32,067 nt of DNA from Clostridium sp. UBA2485 (GCF_002341865.1 NZ_DDOV01000055.1:11900-43966), one strand, 5' to 3'; shown: positions 8,506 through 16,934, numbered from the stretch's first letter. Numbers and translations are program-made. The notes: generated by a model not told the origin, from the letters alone.

Positions 8506-9171
8506 ATGAAACATATAACTTTTGAAGATATAAAAAAGAATAAAGAATTTCAAACCTATATCCAAAAAGGTGATGAATTACTTGGAGTCTTAGGATATAC
8601 TGAACATTCTTTCGTTCATGCAGGAAAGGTTGCCTATACTGCAGATAGTATATTGCATAGTTTAGGGTATAGCGAAAGAGAAAGAGAACTTGGGAAAATA
8701 GCTGGATATACTCATGATATTGGCAACATGATAAATAGAATTGATCATGCTCAAACAGGTGCTATATTAGCTTTTAATATTTTAACTAGAATGGAAATGC
8801 CCCCTGAAGAAATTGCTACCATAGTTTCTGCTATTGGAAATCATGATGAAGGTACAGGTCAACCTGTAAATACAGTATCTGCAGCATTAATATTAGCAGA
8901 TAAAACTGATGTTAGAAGAAGCAGAGTGAGAAACAGAGATTTTGCTACTTTTGACATTCACGATCGTGTAAATTATGCAGTTGAGGAGGCAAAAGTTAAA
9001 ATTAATTCTGAAAAAAGAATTGTTTTATTGGAAATGAAGATTGATATTACTATTTCTTCTTTAATGGAGTATTTTGAGATATTTCTAAATCGTATGATGA
9101 TGTGTAGAAAGGCAGCAGATTTTTTAGGTGCTAAATTTGAATTAGTGATAAATGGTACGAAATTACTATAG
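8506..9171 (+). CDS. HD-domain metal-dependent phosphohydrolase
   Basis: A 221-residue protein of the HD superfamily, which hydrolyses phosphate esters such as nucleotides. The metal-binding residues are visible: His in the EHSFVHAGK helix (34/38), the H70-D71 doublet in YTHDIGN, His-Asp in GNHDEG (113-114) and Asp in ADKTD (132). The C-terminal ~70 residues form a strand-helix cap without a known motif. ATG follows AGGAG with normal spacing, and the gene ends 52 bases before its own terminator, so it is monocistronic. Substrate unknown; it lacks RelA/SpoT or dGTPase hallmarks. Confidence 0.9.
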   Translation: MKHITFEDIKKNKEFQTYIQKGDELLGVLGYTEHSFVHAGKVAYTADSILHSLGYSERERELGKIAGYTHDIGNMINRIDHAQTGAILAFNILTRMEMPPEEIATIVSAIGNHDEGTGQPVNTVSAALILADKTDVRRSRVRNRDFATFDIHDRVNYAVEEAKVKINSEKRIVLLEMKIDITISSLMEYFEIFLNRMMMCRKAADFLGAKFELVINGTKLL

Positions 9172-9222
9172 ATATCAAAATTTATTAAAACACAGAGATT
9201 TAATTTCATAATGTAAATATAT

Positions 9223-9270
9223 AAATGCGTTAGTGGAAAGAATTAATATCTTGAACTAACGCATTTTTAT
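9223..9270 (+). terminator. Intrinsic terminator of the HD-domain gene
   Basis: AAATGCGTTAGT (9223-9234) and ACTAACGCATTT (9255-9266) form a perfect 12-bp stem followed by TTTAT. The A run on the other side allows bidirectional use. Confidence 0.85.
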
Positions 9271-9359
9271 TAATGTAAATAAGATATAGGGATGCAATGT
9301 GAAAATTTAAAGTATACTCTGGAAAATAAGTTTTCTATAAAAATAGCTTAAACCCTTAG

Positions 9360-9515
9360 AAATTAAGGATTAATAGTTAAAAATGAAGAATTAATGATGA
9401 AATTCACTAAATGTGAATTTCTTAAAACAAAATTTATTTTAAAAACTCCAAAGGCTTTGACGGTATAATTTTAGCCACAATTCTTCATTCTTCATTCTTA
9501 ATTTTTAATTCATGG
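9360..9515. repeat. MITE-like inverted element with AATTAAGAATGAA ends
   Basis: The left end (AAATTAAGGATTAATAG..., 9360-9395) and the right end read on the opposite strand (AATTAAAAATTAAGAATGAA, 9487-9510) are imperfect inverted copies. Inside are a perfect 9-bp hairpin GAAATTCAC/GTGAATTTC (9399-9421) and the core TAAAAACTCCAAAGGCTTT (9440-9458). The same core, inverted, lies after rsgI at 11710-11728. No coding capacity. The remaining bases to the sigI start (9516-9693) hold only a possible TATAAT at 9659-9664. Confidence 0.5.
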
Positions 9516-9693
9516 TAAAAATTTTATTATGAAAATTAAAATCATGTATAAGTTAAATTTTTATTAAAGAATCCTATAAATGCAGTAACTTTAGAATATG
9601 ATAATACGTATTTATATTTAAGGTGAATAGATAATCAAAGTGGGTACTAAAAAATTTATATAATATCGTAATATATAAAGAGGAGGTGAAGTG

Positions 9694-10464
9694 ATGGTCA
9701 GACTTCTCAATATTTTTAACAGAGAACAGACATTAGAGGAACGAGTGAAAGATATACAAAAGGGTAACGAAGGGGATAAAAATAGTCTAATTGAAGAATA
9801 TATTCCTTTTATAAAAAAAGTGCTTAGCAATGAATTAGGACAATATGTTGAAATAGAAAATAATGACGCCTTTAGTGTAGGATTAATAGCATTTAATGAG
9901 GCTATCGAAAAGTATGATGAAAAAAGAGGCAATTTTTTAACCTTTGCTTCTATGGTAATAAAAAGTAGATTAATAGATCATCGCCGAAGTGAGGCGAGAA
10001 AACCAAAGGAAGTTTGTATTAGTGAGTTAAAATGTGATGATGAGAGTTATGGTTATAATGAAAATATTATAGCAATAGATAGTTTTGAAAAGAGAGTTGA
10101 AATTAGGTTTGACATCGCTCTTCTAGTTAAGGAGATGAAAGGATATGGGGTTTCTTTAGATGAATTGATAAAGGAATCTCCAAAACATAAGGATACTAGA
10201 ATTGTAGCTATCAGTATTGGAAAATACATATTTGAAAAGGATTATTTAAAAGAAAAATTTTTGAAAACTAAGAATTTACCAGTTAGTGATTTGATGAGAG
10301 AATTATGTGTATCTAAGAAAGTCATACAAAGGAGTAGAAAATTTATTATAGCAATAGTATTAATTTTGAACAGTGACTTAGATACATTAAAGGAATATAT
10401 TTTCTATAGCGAAGGGTGTGAAATGAGTGATCTACAAAGGCACTGTGATAGAGATTTATTATGA
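9694..10464 (+). CDS. sigI: RNA polymerase sigma factor SigI
   Basis: Alternative sigma factor of the SigI group (256 aa), which in B. subtilis responds to heat and envelope defects and in cellulolytic clostridia to polysaccharide. Region 2 is plain: DAFSVGLIAFNEAIEKYDEK followed by GNFLTFASMVIKSRLIDHRR. The C-terminal half carries the SigI-specific domain with helix SDLMRELCVSKKVIQRSRKF as the DNA-binding helix-turn-helix. ATG 9694 is spaced 7 bases from AGGAGG (9681-9686); GTG 9691 is possible but tight. The end overlaps the rsgI start by 38 bases, so sigma factor and anti-sigma factor are translationally coupled. I do not see a convincing SigI-type promoter upstream. Confidence 0.93.
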   Translation: MVRLLNIFNREQTLEERVKDIQKGNEGDKNSLIEEYIPFIKKVLSNELGQYVEIENNDAFSVGLIAFNEAIEKYDEKRGNFLTFASMVIKSRLIDHRRSEARKPKEVCISELKCDDESYGYNENIIAIDSFEKRVEIRFDIALLVKEMKGYGVSLDELIKESPKHKDTRIVAISIGKYIFEKDYLKEKFLKTKNLPVSDLMRELCVSKKVIQRSRKFIIAIVLILNSDLDTLKEYIFYSEGCEMSDLQRHCDRDLL

Positions 10465-11437
10465 TAGTATAGTTGTGATGGCTGAAGATTGTACTTTTAA
10501 AAGGATAAAGAAAAGTGACGGTTTAGAGGAAGGAATGGAGATATATTTTGAAGATAGAGACATTATTAAAAACTCAAACTTTACTATTAAAAATATTTCT
10601 AAGGGAGTAGCTGCTGTTTTAATTTTTGCAGTTACTTCTTTATATGTTTTAGGGTTTTGGAATGAAAATTATAAATCAGTAGCTCTATTAGCTGTAGATA
10701 TAAATCCAAGTGTTGAGATGGAAATTAATAAAAATTATCGTGTAATAAAAATTTCAGCACTTAATGAAGAAGCTTCAAAACTTCCTCTTGAAGATTTGAA
10801 GAATTATCCATTAATAGACGCTTTAGAAGAGATTGTAGAAATGGTGGAAACGGCAGGATATATTAAGAAAGATGAATCAAACCGCGTATTGGTAACGTCA
10901 GTAGAATTAAAAAGTAATGATGAAGGTGATAAAAACTTAGATAATCTTATAATGGAAGGAAAGAAAAAGATACAGGAAGTCTCTAATGAGAGAGGGCAGC
11001 AGATTGAAGTTGTTACAATAAAATCAGATAGAGAAACATTAAATAAAGCGAAAGAAGAAAACATTTCAGTGGGTAAGATGGAGATTTATAAAGAAATTGA
11101 AGATGAAAATAAAAATCAGAATAAGAATGAGATAATGGAATTAAAAGATAAAAAATCAGAGGAGTCTATAAAAGAAGTTGAAAAAAGTGAAAAAGTTAAA
11201 AAAAACAATAATGAGAATAACGGTAATAAAAATAATCCTATAAAAGAAGAGAAGGAAAATAATAAGAATAAAAAAGGAAACGAAAATAGTAAGGATAAAA
11301 AAGATAAGGAAAACAATAAGAATAAAGAAAAAAAGGAAAATAATAAGAATAAAAAAGAGAATGAAAACAGTAAGGATAAAAAAGAGAAGGGAAATAATAA
11401 GAATAAAAAAGATGAGACAAATGGCAAAGATAAATAA
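10427..11437 (+). CDS. rsgI: Anti-sigma-I factor RsgI with SEAL domain and disordered tail
   Basis: Single-pass membrane anti-sigma factor (336 aa). Residues 1-50 form the RsgI N-terminal SigI-binding domain (MIYKGTVIEIYYDSIVVMAE). One transmembrane segment lies at ~57-77. Outside the membrane, AVDINPSVEMEI (89-100) is the conserved SEAL-domain motif, where RsgI proteins are known to self-cleave between Asn and Pro, here N93-P94. From ~225 to the end the chain is almost only Lys, Asn, Glu and Asp, an extracellular disordered region in place of the carbohydrate-binding modules of Clostridium thermocellum homologues. GTG start inside sigI. Expected to hold SigI at the membrane until a wall signal triggers intramembrane proteolysis. 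Confidence 0.9.
   Translation: MIYKGTVIEIYYDSIVVMAEDCTFKRIKKSDGLEEGMEIYFEDRDIIKNSNFTIKNISKGVAAVLIFAVTSLYVLGFWNENYKSVALLAVDINPSVEMEINKNYRVIKISALNEEASKLPLEDLKNYPLIDALEEIVEMVETAGYIKKDESNRVLVTSVELKSNDEGDKNLDNLIMEGKKKIQEVSNERGQQIEVVTIKSDRETLNKAKEENISVGKMEIYKEIEDENKNQNKNEIMELKDKKSEESIKEVEKSEKVKKNNNENNGNKNNPIKEEKENNKNKKGNENSKDKKDKENNKNKEKKENNKNKKENENSKDKKEKGNNKNKKDETNGKDK
11255..11416 (+). repeat. In-frame 81-bp tandem duplication in the rsgI tail
   Basis: The encoded residues 277-330 are two 27-residue copies, each an 18-residue unit (ENNKNKK-x-NENSKDKK-x-K) plus a 9-residue unit (xNNKNK-xx). The first copy differs from the second at a few positions only. Such repeats permit length change by slippage without breaking the frame. 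Confidence 0.75.
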
Positions 11438-11568
11438 AGAGAAGAGATAAAAAAATAAAAAACTAAAGAAATTTTAGCTTGTAGTTTTTCTGGAAAAATA
11501 AAAAAATTGATAAATATTTCATGTGATTTATCTAAAAAAATCAAGTAATCATAATTTTATAATATAAA

Positions 11569-11605
11569 AAACAGGTAAGCGAATAGGAACCTTACCTGTT
11601 TTTCT
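11569..11605 (+). terminator. Intrinsic terminator of sigI-rsgI
   Basis: AAACAGGTAAG (11569-11579) and CTTACCTGTTT (11591-11601) form an 11-bp perfect stem with an 11-base loop, followed by TTCTTTG. A run of A residues on the left suggests activity in both directions. Confidence 0.85.
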
Positions 11606-11663
11606 TTGAAAGCTTCTCATATATTATTTAATCTTAATCTTCACATTATATCTCCTAGAATTT

Positions 11664-11740
11664 AAAATTAAGAATGAAAGATAGAAATTATAGTTAGAAC
11701 TCCATAGTTAAAGCCTTTGAAGTTTTTAGAACAAGTTCTA
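11664..11740 (+). repeat. Second copy of the AAAGCCTTTG repeat family
   Basis: AAAATTAAGAATGAA (11664-11678) and AAAGCCTTTGAAGTTTTTA (11710-11728) match, in order and on the opposite strand, the right half of the element at 9440-9510. A 12-bp palindrome AGAACAAGTTCT follows at 11727-11738. Together the copies bracket sigI-rsgI. Confidence 0.5.
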
Positions 11741-11784
11741 TTTTCTAGAGTTATTCTAAATTTTTATAGTATGCATCTTAAAAG

Positions 11785-11838
11785 TTTAGAATTTCTTTAG
11801 AATTAATTTAGAAAAACTATAGATGCTACATTTAAAAT
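11785..11838 (+). promoter_or_regulatory. Three 11-bp-spaced direct repeats: response-regulator operator and promoter
   Basis: TTTAGAATT begins at 11785, again at 11796, and TTTAGAAAA at 11807: an exact 11-bp period, one helical turn. OmpR/PhoB-family regulators bind such head-to-tail repeats, typically replacing the -35 box. A poor -10 candidate (TTTAAAAT, 11831-11838) lies about 15 bases past the last repeat, as expected for an activator-dependent promoter. The operon behind it ends with an OmpR-type regulator. Confidence 0.6.
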
Positions 11839-11885
11839 GAATAAGAGGAAAGCTTTTCTAATTTTGTATAAAGGAGAGGGTTAAA

Positions 11886-13145
11886 GTGAAAATTAAAAAG
11901 AAGACTGCTATGATTACAAGCTTTACTTTAGGTATTTTAATGTTTGCAACAACTGCTATGGCGGAAATATCATCTAAGAGTGGGTATGATCAAATGAAAG
12001 ATGCGTTGAAATATTCAGCAGAAAGTTTTTCAGATAGGCTTTCAAATTATACTATTGATATGTCTATGAACATAAAAGATAATGGCAAGATTATCATATC
12101 TGATAGTGCAGTTAATAAAGCGGATGTAACCAATAAAGCAGAAGAAAACTATAATACTGAGATTAGAGGAAATAAAAAAACAGAATATTATTCTTATAGT
12201 GATGAGAATGTTAGAATTAGTGCTAATGATGATAAGAGTACTTACTATATAAGTGAATATGAAAGTCCAATTGATAAAACAGTTTTTGATAATCCTTTTA
12301 AAATGGAAGAAGCAGGAGATATTGAAAAGATTGCAGATGCAATTGTAGGAAATTTAAAGGATTATGTTGTAGTAAATGAAAAAGCAGAGGGAAATAAAGA
12401 ATTGTCTGGTTCTATAAAAGATGCACAAATACCTGCTTTAATAAATGCAGTCACATCTTATATGATAAAGAGCAGATCTGTATTTAGTCCAGGTTCTGGA
12501 GAAGAACAAATTATGCCTGTAATCACTAAAGATGCATATGTAAAAGAAATTGATGGTAAAATGGTTGTAGATAAAAATGGATTAATTCAAAATCTTATGG
12601 GCACAGCAACTATTTATGGTAAAGATGAACAAGGAAAAGAACATAATTTAACTGTTGAATTACTTGTTAAGGTGTCTAATGTTAACTCTACTATTGTGAG
12701 TAAACCAGATTTATCTGGAAAAGAAGTAGAAAAGAGTATAGTATCCAATAATGGGTATAAGTTAGAAACACCTGAGATGTATTTAGGTAAGTACAAGACT
12801 GATATTATTATAGAAAAAGATGGTAAGTTCCAAAAGATTGGAGAAAGAATTGTAAATATTACACATTCTGACGATAAATCTATTGGTGGAACATATCATG
12901 AGGAATATGTAGAAGGATACGCAGAAGGATATAAGGATTACAAGGCAGTGAAATCAGATATTAGTTTTGATGGTAAATATGGAGAATATGGAGAATATGA
13001 ATATTACAATGCTGAACTTGATATTGAAGGATCTTCCGATAAAGGTAGTATAACTCTCTATGTGGGAAAAGCTGGATTTTATCTTGGAATGCCAATAGGT
13101 GATGGCCGTTGGCATGGTGGTGAACTTAATAGAGTATTTGAATAG
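11886..13145 (+). CDS. Secreted protein of unknown function, first gene of the exporter/two-component operon
   Basis: A 419-residue exported protein. Residues 1-26 are a classical signal peptide (basic MKIKKK, hydrophobic core, ATTAMA cut before EISS); there is no lipobox cysteine, no sorting motif and no second membrane segment, so it is released or loosely wall-bound. The mature part is charged, Tyr-rich and beta-prone; near residues 342-380 is a run of short Gly/Tyr/Glu motifs (EEYVEGYAEGYKDY, KYGEYGEYEYY). I recognise no domain; the fold may resemble LolA-like shells, which is a guess. GTG start after AAAGGAGAGG. Position ahead of a BcrAB exporter and a sensor kinase suggests a sensing, sequestering or protective role at the cell surface. 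Confidence 0.85.
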   Translation: MKIKKKTAMITSFTLGILMFATTAMAEISSKSGYDQMKDALKYSAESFSDRLSNYTIDMSMNIKDNGKIIISDSAVNKADVTNKAEENYNTEIRGNKKTEYYSYSDENVRISANDDKSTYYISEYESPIDKTVFDNPFKMEEAGDIEKIADAIVGNLKDYVVVNEKAEGNKELSGSIKDAQIPALINAVTSYMIKSRSVFSPGSGEEQIMPVITKDAYVKEIDGKMVVDKNGLIQNLMGTATIYGKDEQGKEHNLTVELLVKVSNVNSTIVSKPDLSGKEVEKSIVSNNGYKLETPEMYLGKYKTDIIIEKDGKFQKIGERIVNITHSDDKSIGGTYHEEYVEGYAEGYKDYKAVKSDISFDGKYGEYGEYEYYNAELDIEGSSDKGSITLYVGKAGFYLGMPIGDGRWHGGELNRVFE

Positions 13146-13194
13146 TAAACAGTTTTAATTAATAATTTATATTTAAGTTTAGGTGTAAAAAATT

Positions 13195-13237
13195 GAGAGT
13201 TGAGAATTATATTATTTTCAATAAATTTTCAACTCTC
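13195..13237. repeat. Hairpin between secreted-protein gene and ABC genes
   Basis: GAGAGTTGA (13195-13203) and TCAACTCTC (13229-13237) form a perfect 9-bp stem over a 25-base AT loop, with no T tract after it. It resembles the GAGAATTGAC repeat family elsewhere in the window. It might trim or slow transcription between genes, making the downstream four genes less abundant than the first. Confidence 0.5.
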
Positions 13238-13286
13238 CACTATTGTCTAAATAAAAATTTATGACAATTTTAAAGGGGGACTAAAG

Positions 13287-14012
13287 TTGGAGAAGGTTAT
13301 TGAAATAAATAACTTAAATAAAGTTTATAAAAATGGCAGGGGAATAACTGATATCAACCTTGAGATAAATAGGGGGGATATCTTTGGATTTTTAGGGCCT
13401 AATGGAGCGGGTAAAACTACTGCTATGAAGATTATGACAGGACTTATAAAGCCAGACAGCGGTGATGTGAAAATTTTAGGATATAGTGTATTGGAAGAAT
13501 TTGAAAAATCTATGGAAAAAGTGGGATGTATTATTGAAATAGCTGAATCCTATAAATATCTCACTGCTTATGAAAATCTTAAACAATTTTCAAGATATTA
13601 TAAAGATGTGGATGATAAGAGAATTGATGAAGTTTTAGAACTTACAGGAATTAGAAAGTTCAAAGATGAAAAGACAAAAAGATTTTCTCTTGGAATGAAA
13701 CAAAGGCTTGGAATTGCAGCAGCAATACTATCTAGACCTGAAGTTGTCATTTTGGATGAGCCTTTAAATGGACTAGATGTTGAAGGAATGATTGATATAA
13801 GAAATCTTATAAAAAAACTTTCAGAAGAAGAAAAGACAACATTTTTTATATCAAGTCATCTTATTCATGATGTTGAGCTTACATGCAATAAGATAGGGGT
13901 ACTTTATAACGGTAAAATGCTTAATGTGGATACTACTAGAAATATATTAAATAATTACGCTAATCTAGAAAACTACTTTATAAGCGAGGTGGAACGAAAT
14001 GGTAGAATTTAA
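13287..14012 (+). CDS. BcrA-type ABC transporter ATPase
   Basis: Cytoplasmic ATPase (241 aa) of the bacitracin/lantibiotic-resistance type. Walker A GPNGAGKTT is at residues 37-45; the signature is the FSLGMKQRLG variant typical of BcrA/drug-export ATPases; Walker B reads VVILDEPLNGLD and the H-loop SSHLIHDVE. TTG start at 13287, eight bases after GGGGG, since no ATG is suitably placed. It overlaps the permease gene by 14 bases, so the two subunits are made together. Expected role is removal of a peptide antibiotic or hydrophobic compound from the membrane; the ligand is unknown. Confidence 0.92.
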   Translation: MEKVIEINNLNKVYKNGRGITDINLEINRGDIFGFLGPNGAGKTTAMKIMTGLIKPDSGDVKILGYSVLEEFEKSMEKVGCIIEIAESYKYLTAYENLKQFSRYYKDVDDKRIDEVLELTGIRKFKDEKTKRFSLGMKQRLGIAAAILSRPEVVILDEPLNGLDVEGMIDIRNLIKKLSEEEKTTFFISSHLIHDVELTCNKIGVLYNGKMLNVDTTRNILNNYANLENYFISEVERNGRI

Positions 14013-14751
14013 AGCTGCTGTAATCAATGAAATGGAAAAGCTATATAAAAAGAAAAAAATTTTAGTTGCAGCAATAATATCATTAATTTTCATTGTAATG
14101 GGACAACTTACTATTATTGGCTTAAGAAGTGGATTTGGTTTAAGAGGTACTTCTAGTATGGAGTTCCCAATATTAGTACTTTCTATAATAGTTAATACTA
14201 TATTACCGCTTTTTACTGCCCTTGTTACTATAGATAGTTTTTCAGGGGAATTTTCTCAAAACACTATGAAAATAGCCATCACAAGACCAATTACAAGGCT
14301 AAAATTTTTTACAGCTAAAATGGTGGCTATAATGTTTTTTGTATTAGTTAATCTCTTATTTGTAATGATATTTTCAACTATTGTAGGAATAATTTTTAAT
14401 TCAAGCTCTTTTACGATGCAAGGAATAATTAGAATACTTGTATCTTATATAGTTACTGTATTGCCAATGGCAGTTTTAGTACTGTTAATTGTAGTCTTTA
14501 CTAATATAATAGAAAATGGAACAGGGGTGTTTTTCTTATCAGTGTTTGTTTTTATTGTTTTTAAAATAGCGGAAATCATCTTTTCACAATACTCAGGACT
14601 ATTTTTCACATCAATGTTTAAGTGGTATAATTTATGGATAATGAGTAATTTCCCATTTTTAAAGATTTTCCGTCAGCTTATGATGATGAGCAGTTATGGA
14701 ATACTACTTTTTACACTGGGATATTATTTATTTGATAAAAAAGATTTTTAA
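13999..14751 (+). CDS. ABC-2 family permease (BcrB-like)
   Basis: A 250-residue membrane protein with about six hydrophobic helices, matching the ABC-2 permease fold. Helix 1 is at ~22-44, and between helices 2 and 3 is the cytoplasmic segment SFSGEFSQNTMKIAITRPITR, which in this family forms the coupling region with the ATPase (text split here: SFSGEFSQNTMK then IAITRP). ATG 13999 follows GAGGTGG and overlaps the end of the ATPase gene. The kinase gene begins nine bases after its stop. Partner of the ATPase at 13287-14012. Confidence 0.9.
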   Translation: MVEFKAAVINEMEKLYKKKKILVAAIISLIFIVMGQLTIIGLRSGFGLRGTSSMEFPILVLSIIVNTILPLFTALVTIDSFSGEFSQNTMKIAITRPITRLKFFTAKMVAIMFFVLVNLLFVMIFSTIVGIIFNSSSFTMQGIIRILVSYIVTVLPMAVLVLLIVVFTNIIENGTGVFFLSVFVFIVFKIAEIIFSQYSGLFFTSMFKWYNLWIMSNFPFLKIFRQLMMMSSYGILLFTLGYYLFDKKDF

Positions 14752-14760
14752 GGTGAGTAA

Positions 14761-16197
14761 ATGGGTATAAAAAAACGATTAATAATATCTAATACTATAA
14801 CAGCTATAATTCCACTGATTATAACTATTATAACTGTTTTTAGTTTCTTATCTGTTTCTTCAAAGATTTTTTATAAACAGCATGATTATAATGAACTTAA
14901 GGATGGAATGGTCATAAGAACTAAGCTTGTAGACATTAGAAATAATATAATAAAGCAAAATATTGAAAATGTTGAGGATACTAAATTTCAAGAAAAATTA
15001 TTAGGTGAACTTTCAGATTTAGATGGTAAATTTATAATTCTTAAAGATAATAAAGTTGTATCAGCACCTAAAGACATCAGTAAATTTGATATAGAAAAAA
15101 TCAAAGAATTACTAGAAGAAAAGGTAATAAACAAAAAAGCTGTAATTAATAATGTTCATTATTTACTCGAGTTTATAGAATTGAATTTAGAAGAGGAATC
15201 TAATAAAAATATAATATTATTAGCTCCAATAGGAGAAGAAATAAATATATTAAATAAACTTATAATTATTGCTATTGTAGTTTATATAATATCTTTTATA
15301 ATAATCAACATAATTATGTCTTATCTTTTTTCTGAGAGGATAGTAAAACCTATTAATTTTTTAAAAGAAGCCACTAACGAAATTAGCAAAGGAAATTTAA
15401 ATTATGAAATTATCGAAGACGGTGATGATGAGATAAGGGAATTGTGTCGTGGTTTTGAAGCCATGAGAGTGCAGCTTAAAGATTCTGTAGTTATGAAGAT
15501 TAAGTATGATGATAATCGTAAGCTGCTTGTATCTAGCATTTCTCATGATTTAAAGACTCCAATAACATCAATAAAAGGCTATGTAGAGGGAATCTTAGAT
15601 GGTGTAGCAAATACATCTGAAAAAAGAGAAAAATATTTAAAAACTATTTATTCAAAGGCAGAACATGTAGATCATATGATTGATGATTTACTTTTATATT
15701 CAAAGCTAGATTTAAAGCAGCTTCCATTTAATTTTGAAAAAGTAGATATTGTTGAGTATTTGGATTTCTGTATATATGAAAGTGAACCTGAACTTATAAA
15801 GCATAATATAAAAATACAATTAAATAACGATTTTGATTCTTCAAGATATGTTATGATGGATAGAGAAAGAATGAGAAGAGTTATTTTAAATATTATAGAA
15901 AATTCACGTAAATATATGGATAAACAGCAAGGTGAAATAAATGTAAATCTTAGAGAAACAAGTTCAAGTATTATAATAGAGATAAGAGATAACGGTGCTG
16001 GAATAGATAATGAGGATGTCAGCAAAATTTTTTATAGATTTTATAGAGCAGATTCTGCAAGAAGTGAAGCAAGTGGAAGTGGATTAGGACTTGCTATAGC
16101 AAAACAAATTGTGGAAGGTCATAAAGGAAGAATATGGGCAATTAGTCACGGTGACAAAGGGACAAGTATATTGATATCTCTAGGAAAGATAATATAA
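14761..16197 (+). CDS. HAMP-domain sensor histidine kinase
   Basis: Membrane sensor kinase (478 aa). Transmembrane helices at ~8-32 and ~167-190 enclose a 135-residue extracytoplasmic sensor domain without a recognised fold. A HAMP linker (~191-245) is followed by the dimerisation helix SSISHDLKTPITSIKGY with phospho-acceptor His262. The ATPase domain shows the N box NIIENSRKY, the G1 box DNGAGID and GSGLGLAIAKQ. The large sensor loop separates it from the loop-less BceS-type kinases that depend on their transporter for sensing, so it could read a ligand directly, perhaps the secreted protein of the same operon (inference). Confidence 0.93.
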   Translation: MGIKKRLIISNTITAIIPLIITIITVFSFLSVSSKIFYKQHDYNELKDGMVIRTKLVDIRNNIIKQNIENVEDTKFQEKLLGELSDLDGKFIILKDNKVVSAPKDISKFDIEKIKELLEEKVINKKAVINNVHYLLEFIELNLEEESNKNIILLAPIGEEINILNKLIIIAIVVYIISFIIINIIMSYLFSERIVKPINFLKEATNEISKGNLNYEIIEDGDDEIRELCRGFEAMRVQLKDSVVMKIKYDDNRKLLVSSISHDLKTPITSIKGYVEGILDGVANTSEKREKYLKTIYSKAEHVDHMIDDLLLYSKLDLKQLPFNFEKVDIVEYLDFCIYESEPELIKHNIKIQLNNDFDSSRYVMMDRERMRRVILNIIENSRKYMDKQQGEINVNLRETSSSIIIEIRDNGAGIDNEDVSKIFYRFYRADSARSEASGSGLGLAIAKQIVEGHKGRIWAISHGDKGTSILISLGKII

Positions 16198-16231
16198 AAT
16201 AATAAGATTAATATTTGGAGGTTTCAAGTAT

Positions 16232-16927
16232 ATGAAAAAAATATTAATAGTAGAAGATGATTTGAGTATTGCTGAACTTCAAAAGGATTATTTAGAGATA
16301 TCTGGATTTGAAGTGGATATTTGTACTGATGGAGTAAGTGGTTTAAATACAATAAAAGAAAATAGTTATGATTTAATAATTTTGGATGTTATGCTTCCTA
16401 AAATTGATGGTTTTGATATATTAAGAATTATTCAAGAAAACAAAGATATGCCAGTTTTAATGGTTTCTGCTAAAAAAGAAGAAATTGATAAAATAAAGGG
16501 TCTAACACTAGGAGCAGATGATTATATAACTAAACCTTTTAGTCCAGGAGAATTAGTTGCTAGAGTTAAATCTCATATTCAAAATTACGAGAGAATGAGA
16601 AATAAATTTAGCAATAAGATAAATAATAATAGTATTATAATAAGAGGTCTTGAAATACTTAAAGATTCAAGACAGGTATTTATAAATGGAAAAGAAGTTA
16701 ATTTAGCTCAAAAGGAATTTGAATTATTATTGTATATGGCTGAAAATCCTAACAGGGTATTTGGAAAAGATGAACTCTTCGAAAGAATTTGGGGTCTTGA
16801 TTCTCTTGGAGACAATGCTACGGTTACAGTACATATTAGAAAAATACGAGAAAAGATTGAGTCCAATCCATCAGAACCACAATATATTGAAACGCTGTGG
16901 GGAGTTGGATATAGAGTTAGGGTATAA
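16232..16927 (+). CDS. OmpR/PhoB-family response regulator
   Basis: A 231-residue regulator. The receiver domain has the acidic pair ED at 8-9, phospho-acceptor D52 in LDVMLPKIDG, Ser79 and K101 in KPF. The C-terminal winged helix (~135-230) ends in TVTVHIRKIREKIE and the WGVGYRV wing. ATG follows GGAGG. It is the last gene of the operon, 34 bases after the kinase, and a terminator follows. Its family binds direct repeats spaced 11 bp, exactly what is present at 11785-11815 before the operon's first gene, so autoregulation is likely. Confidence 0.94.
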   Translation: MKKILIVEDDLSIAELQKDYLEISGFEVDICTDGVSGLNTIKENSYDLIILDVMLPKIDGFDILRIIQENKDMPVLMVSAKKEEIDKIKGLTLGADDYITKPFSPGELVARVKSHIQNYERMRNKFSNKINNNSIIIRGLEILKDSRQVFINGKEVNLAQKEFELLLYMAENPNRVFGKDELFERIWGLDSLGDNATVTVHIRKIREKIESNPSEPQYIETLWGVGYRVRV

Positions 16928-16934
16928 ACATTAT

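Noticed and set aside
9618..9932. Minus-strand 104-codon frame opposite the start of sigI
   Set aside because: Low-complexity Ser/Leu/Phe shadow of a well supported sigma factor gene.
11116..11544. Minus-strand Phe/Leu/Ser-rich frames opposite the rsgI tail
   Set aside because: They are the complement of the Lys/Asn/Glu repeat in rsgI and have no start signal.
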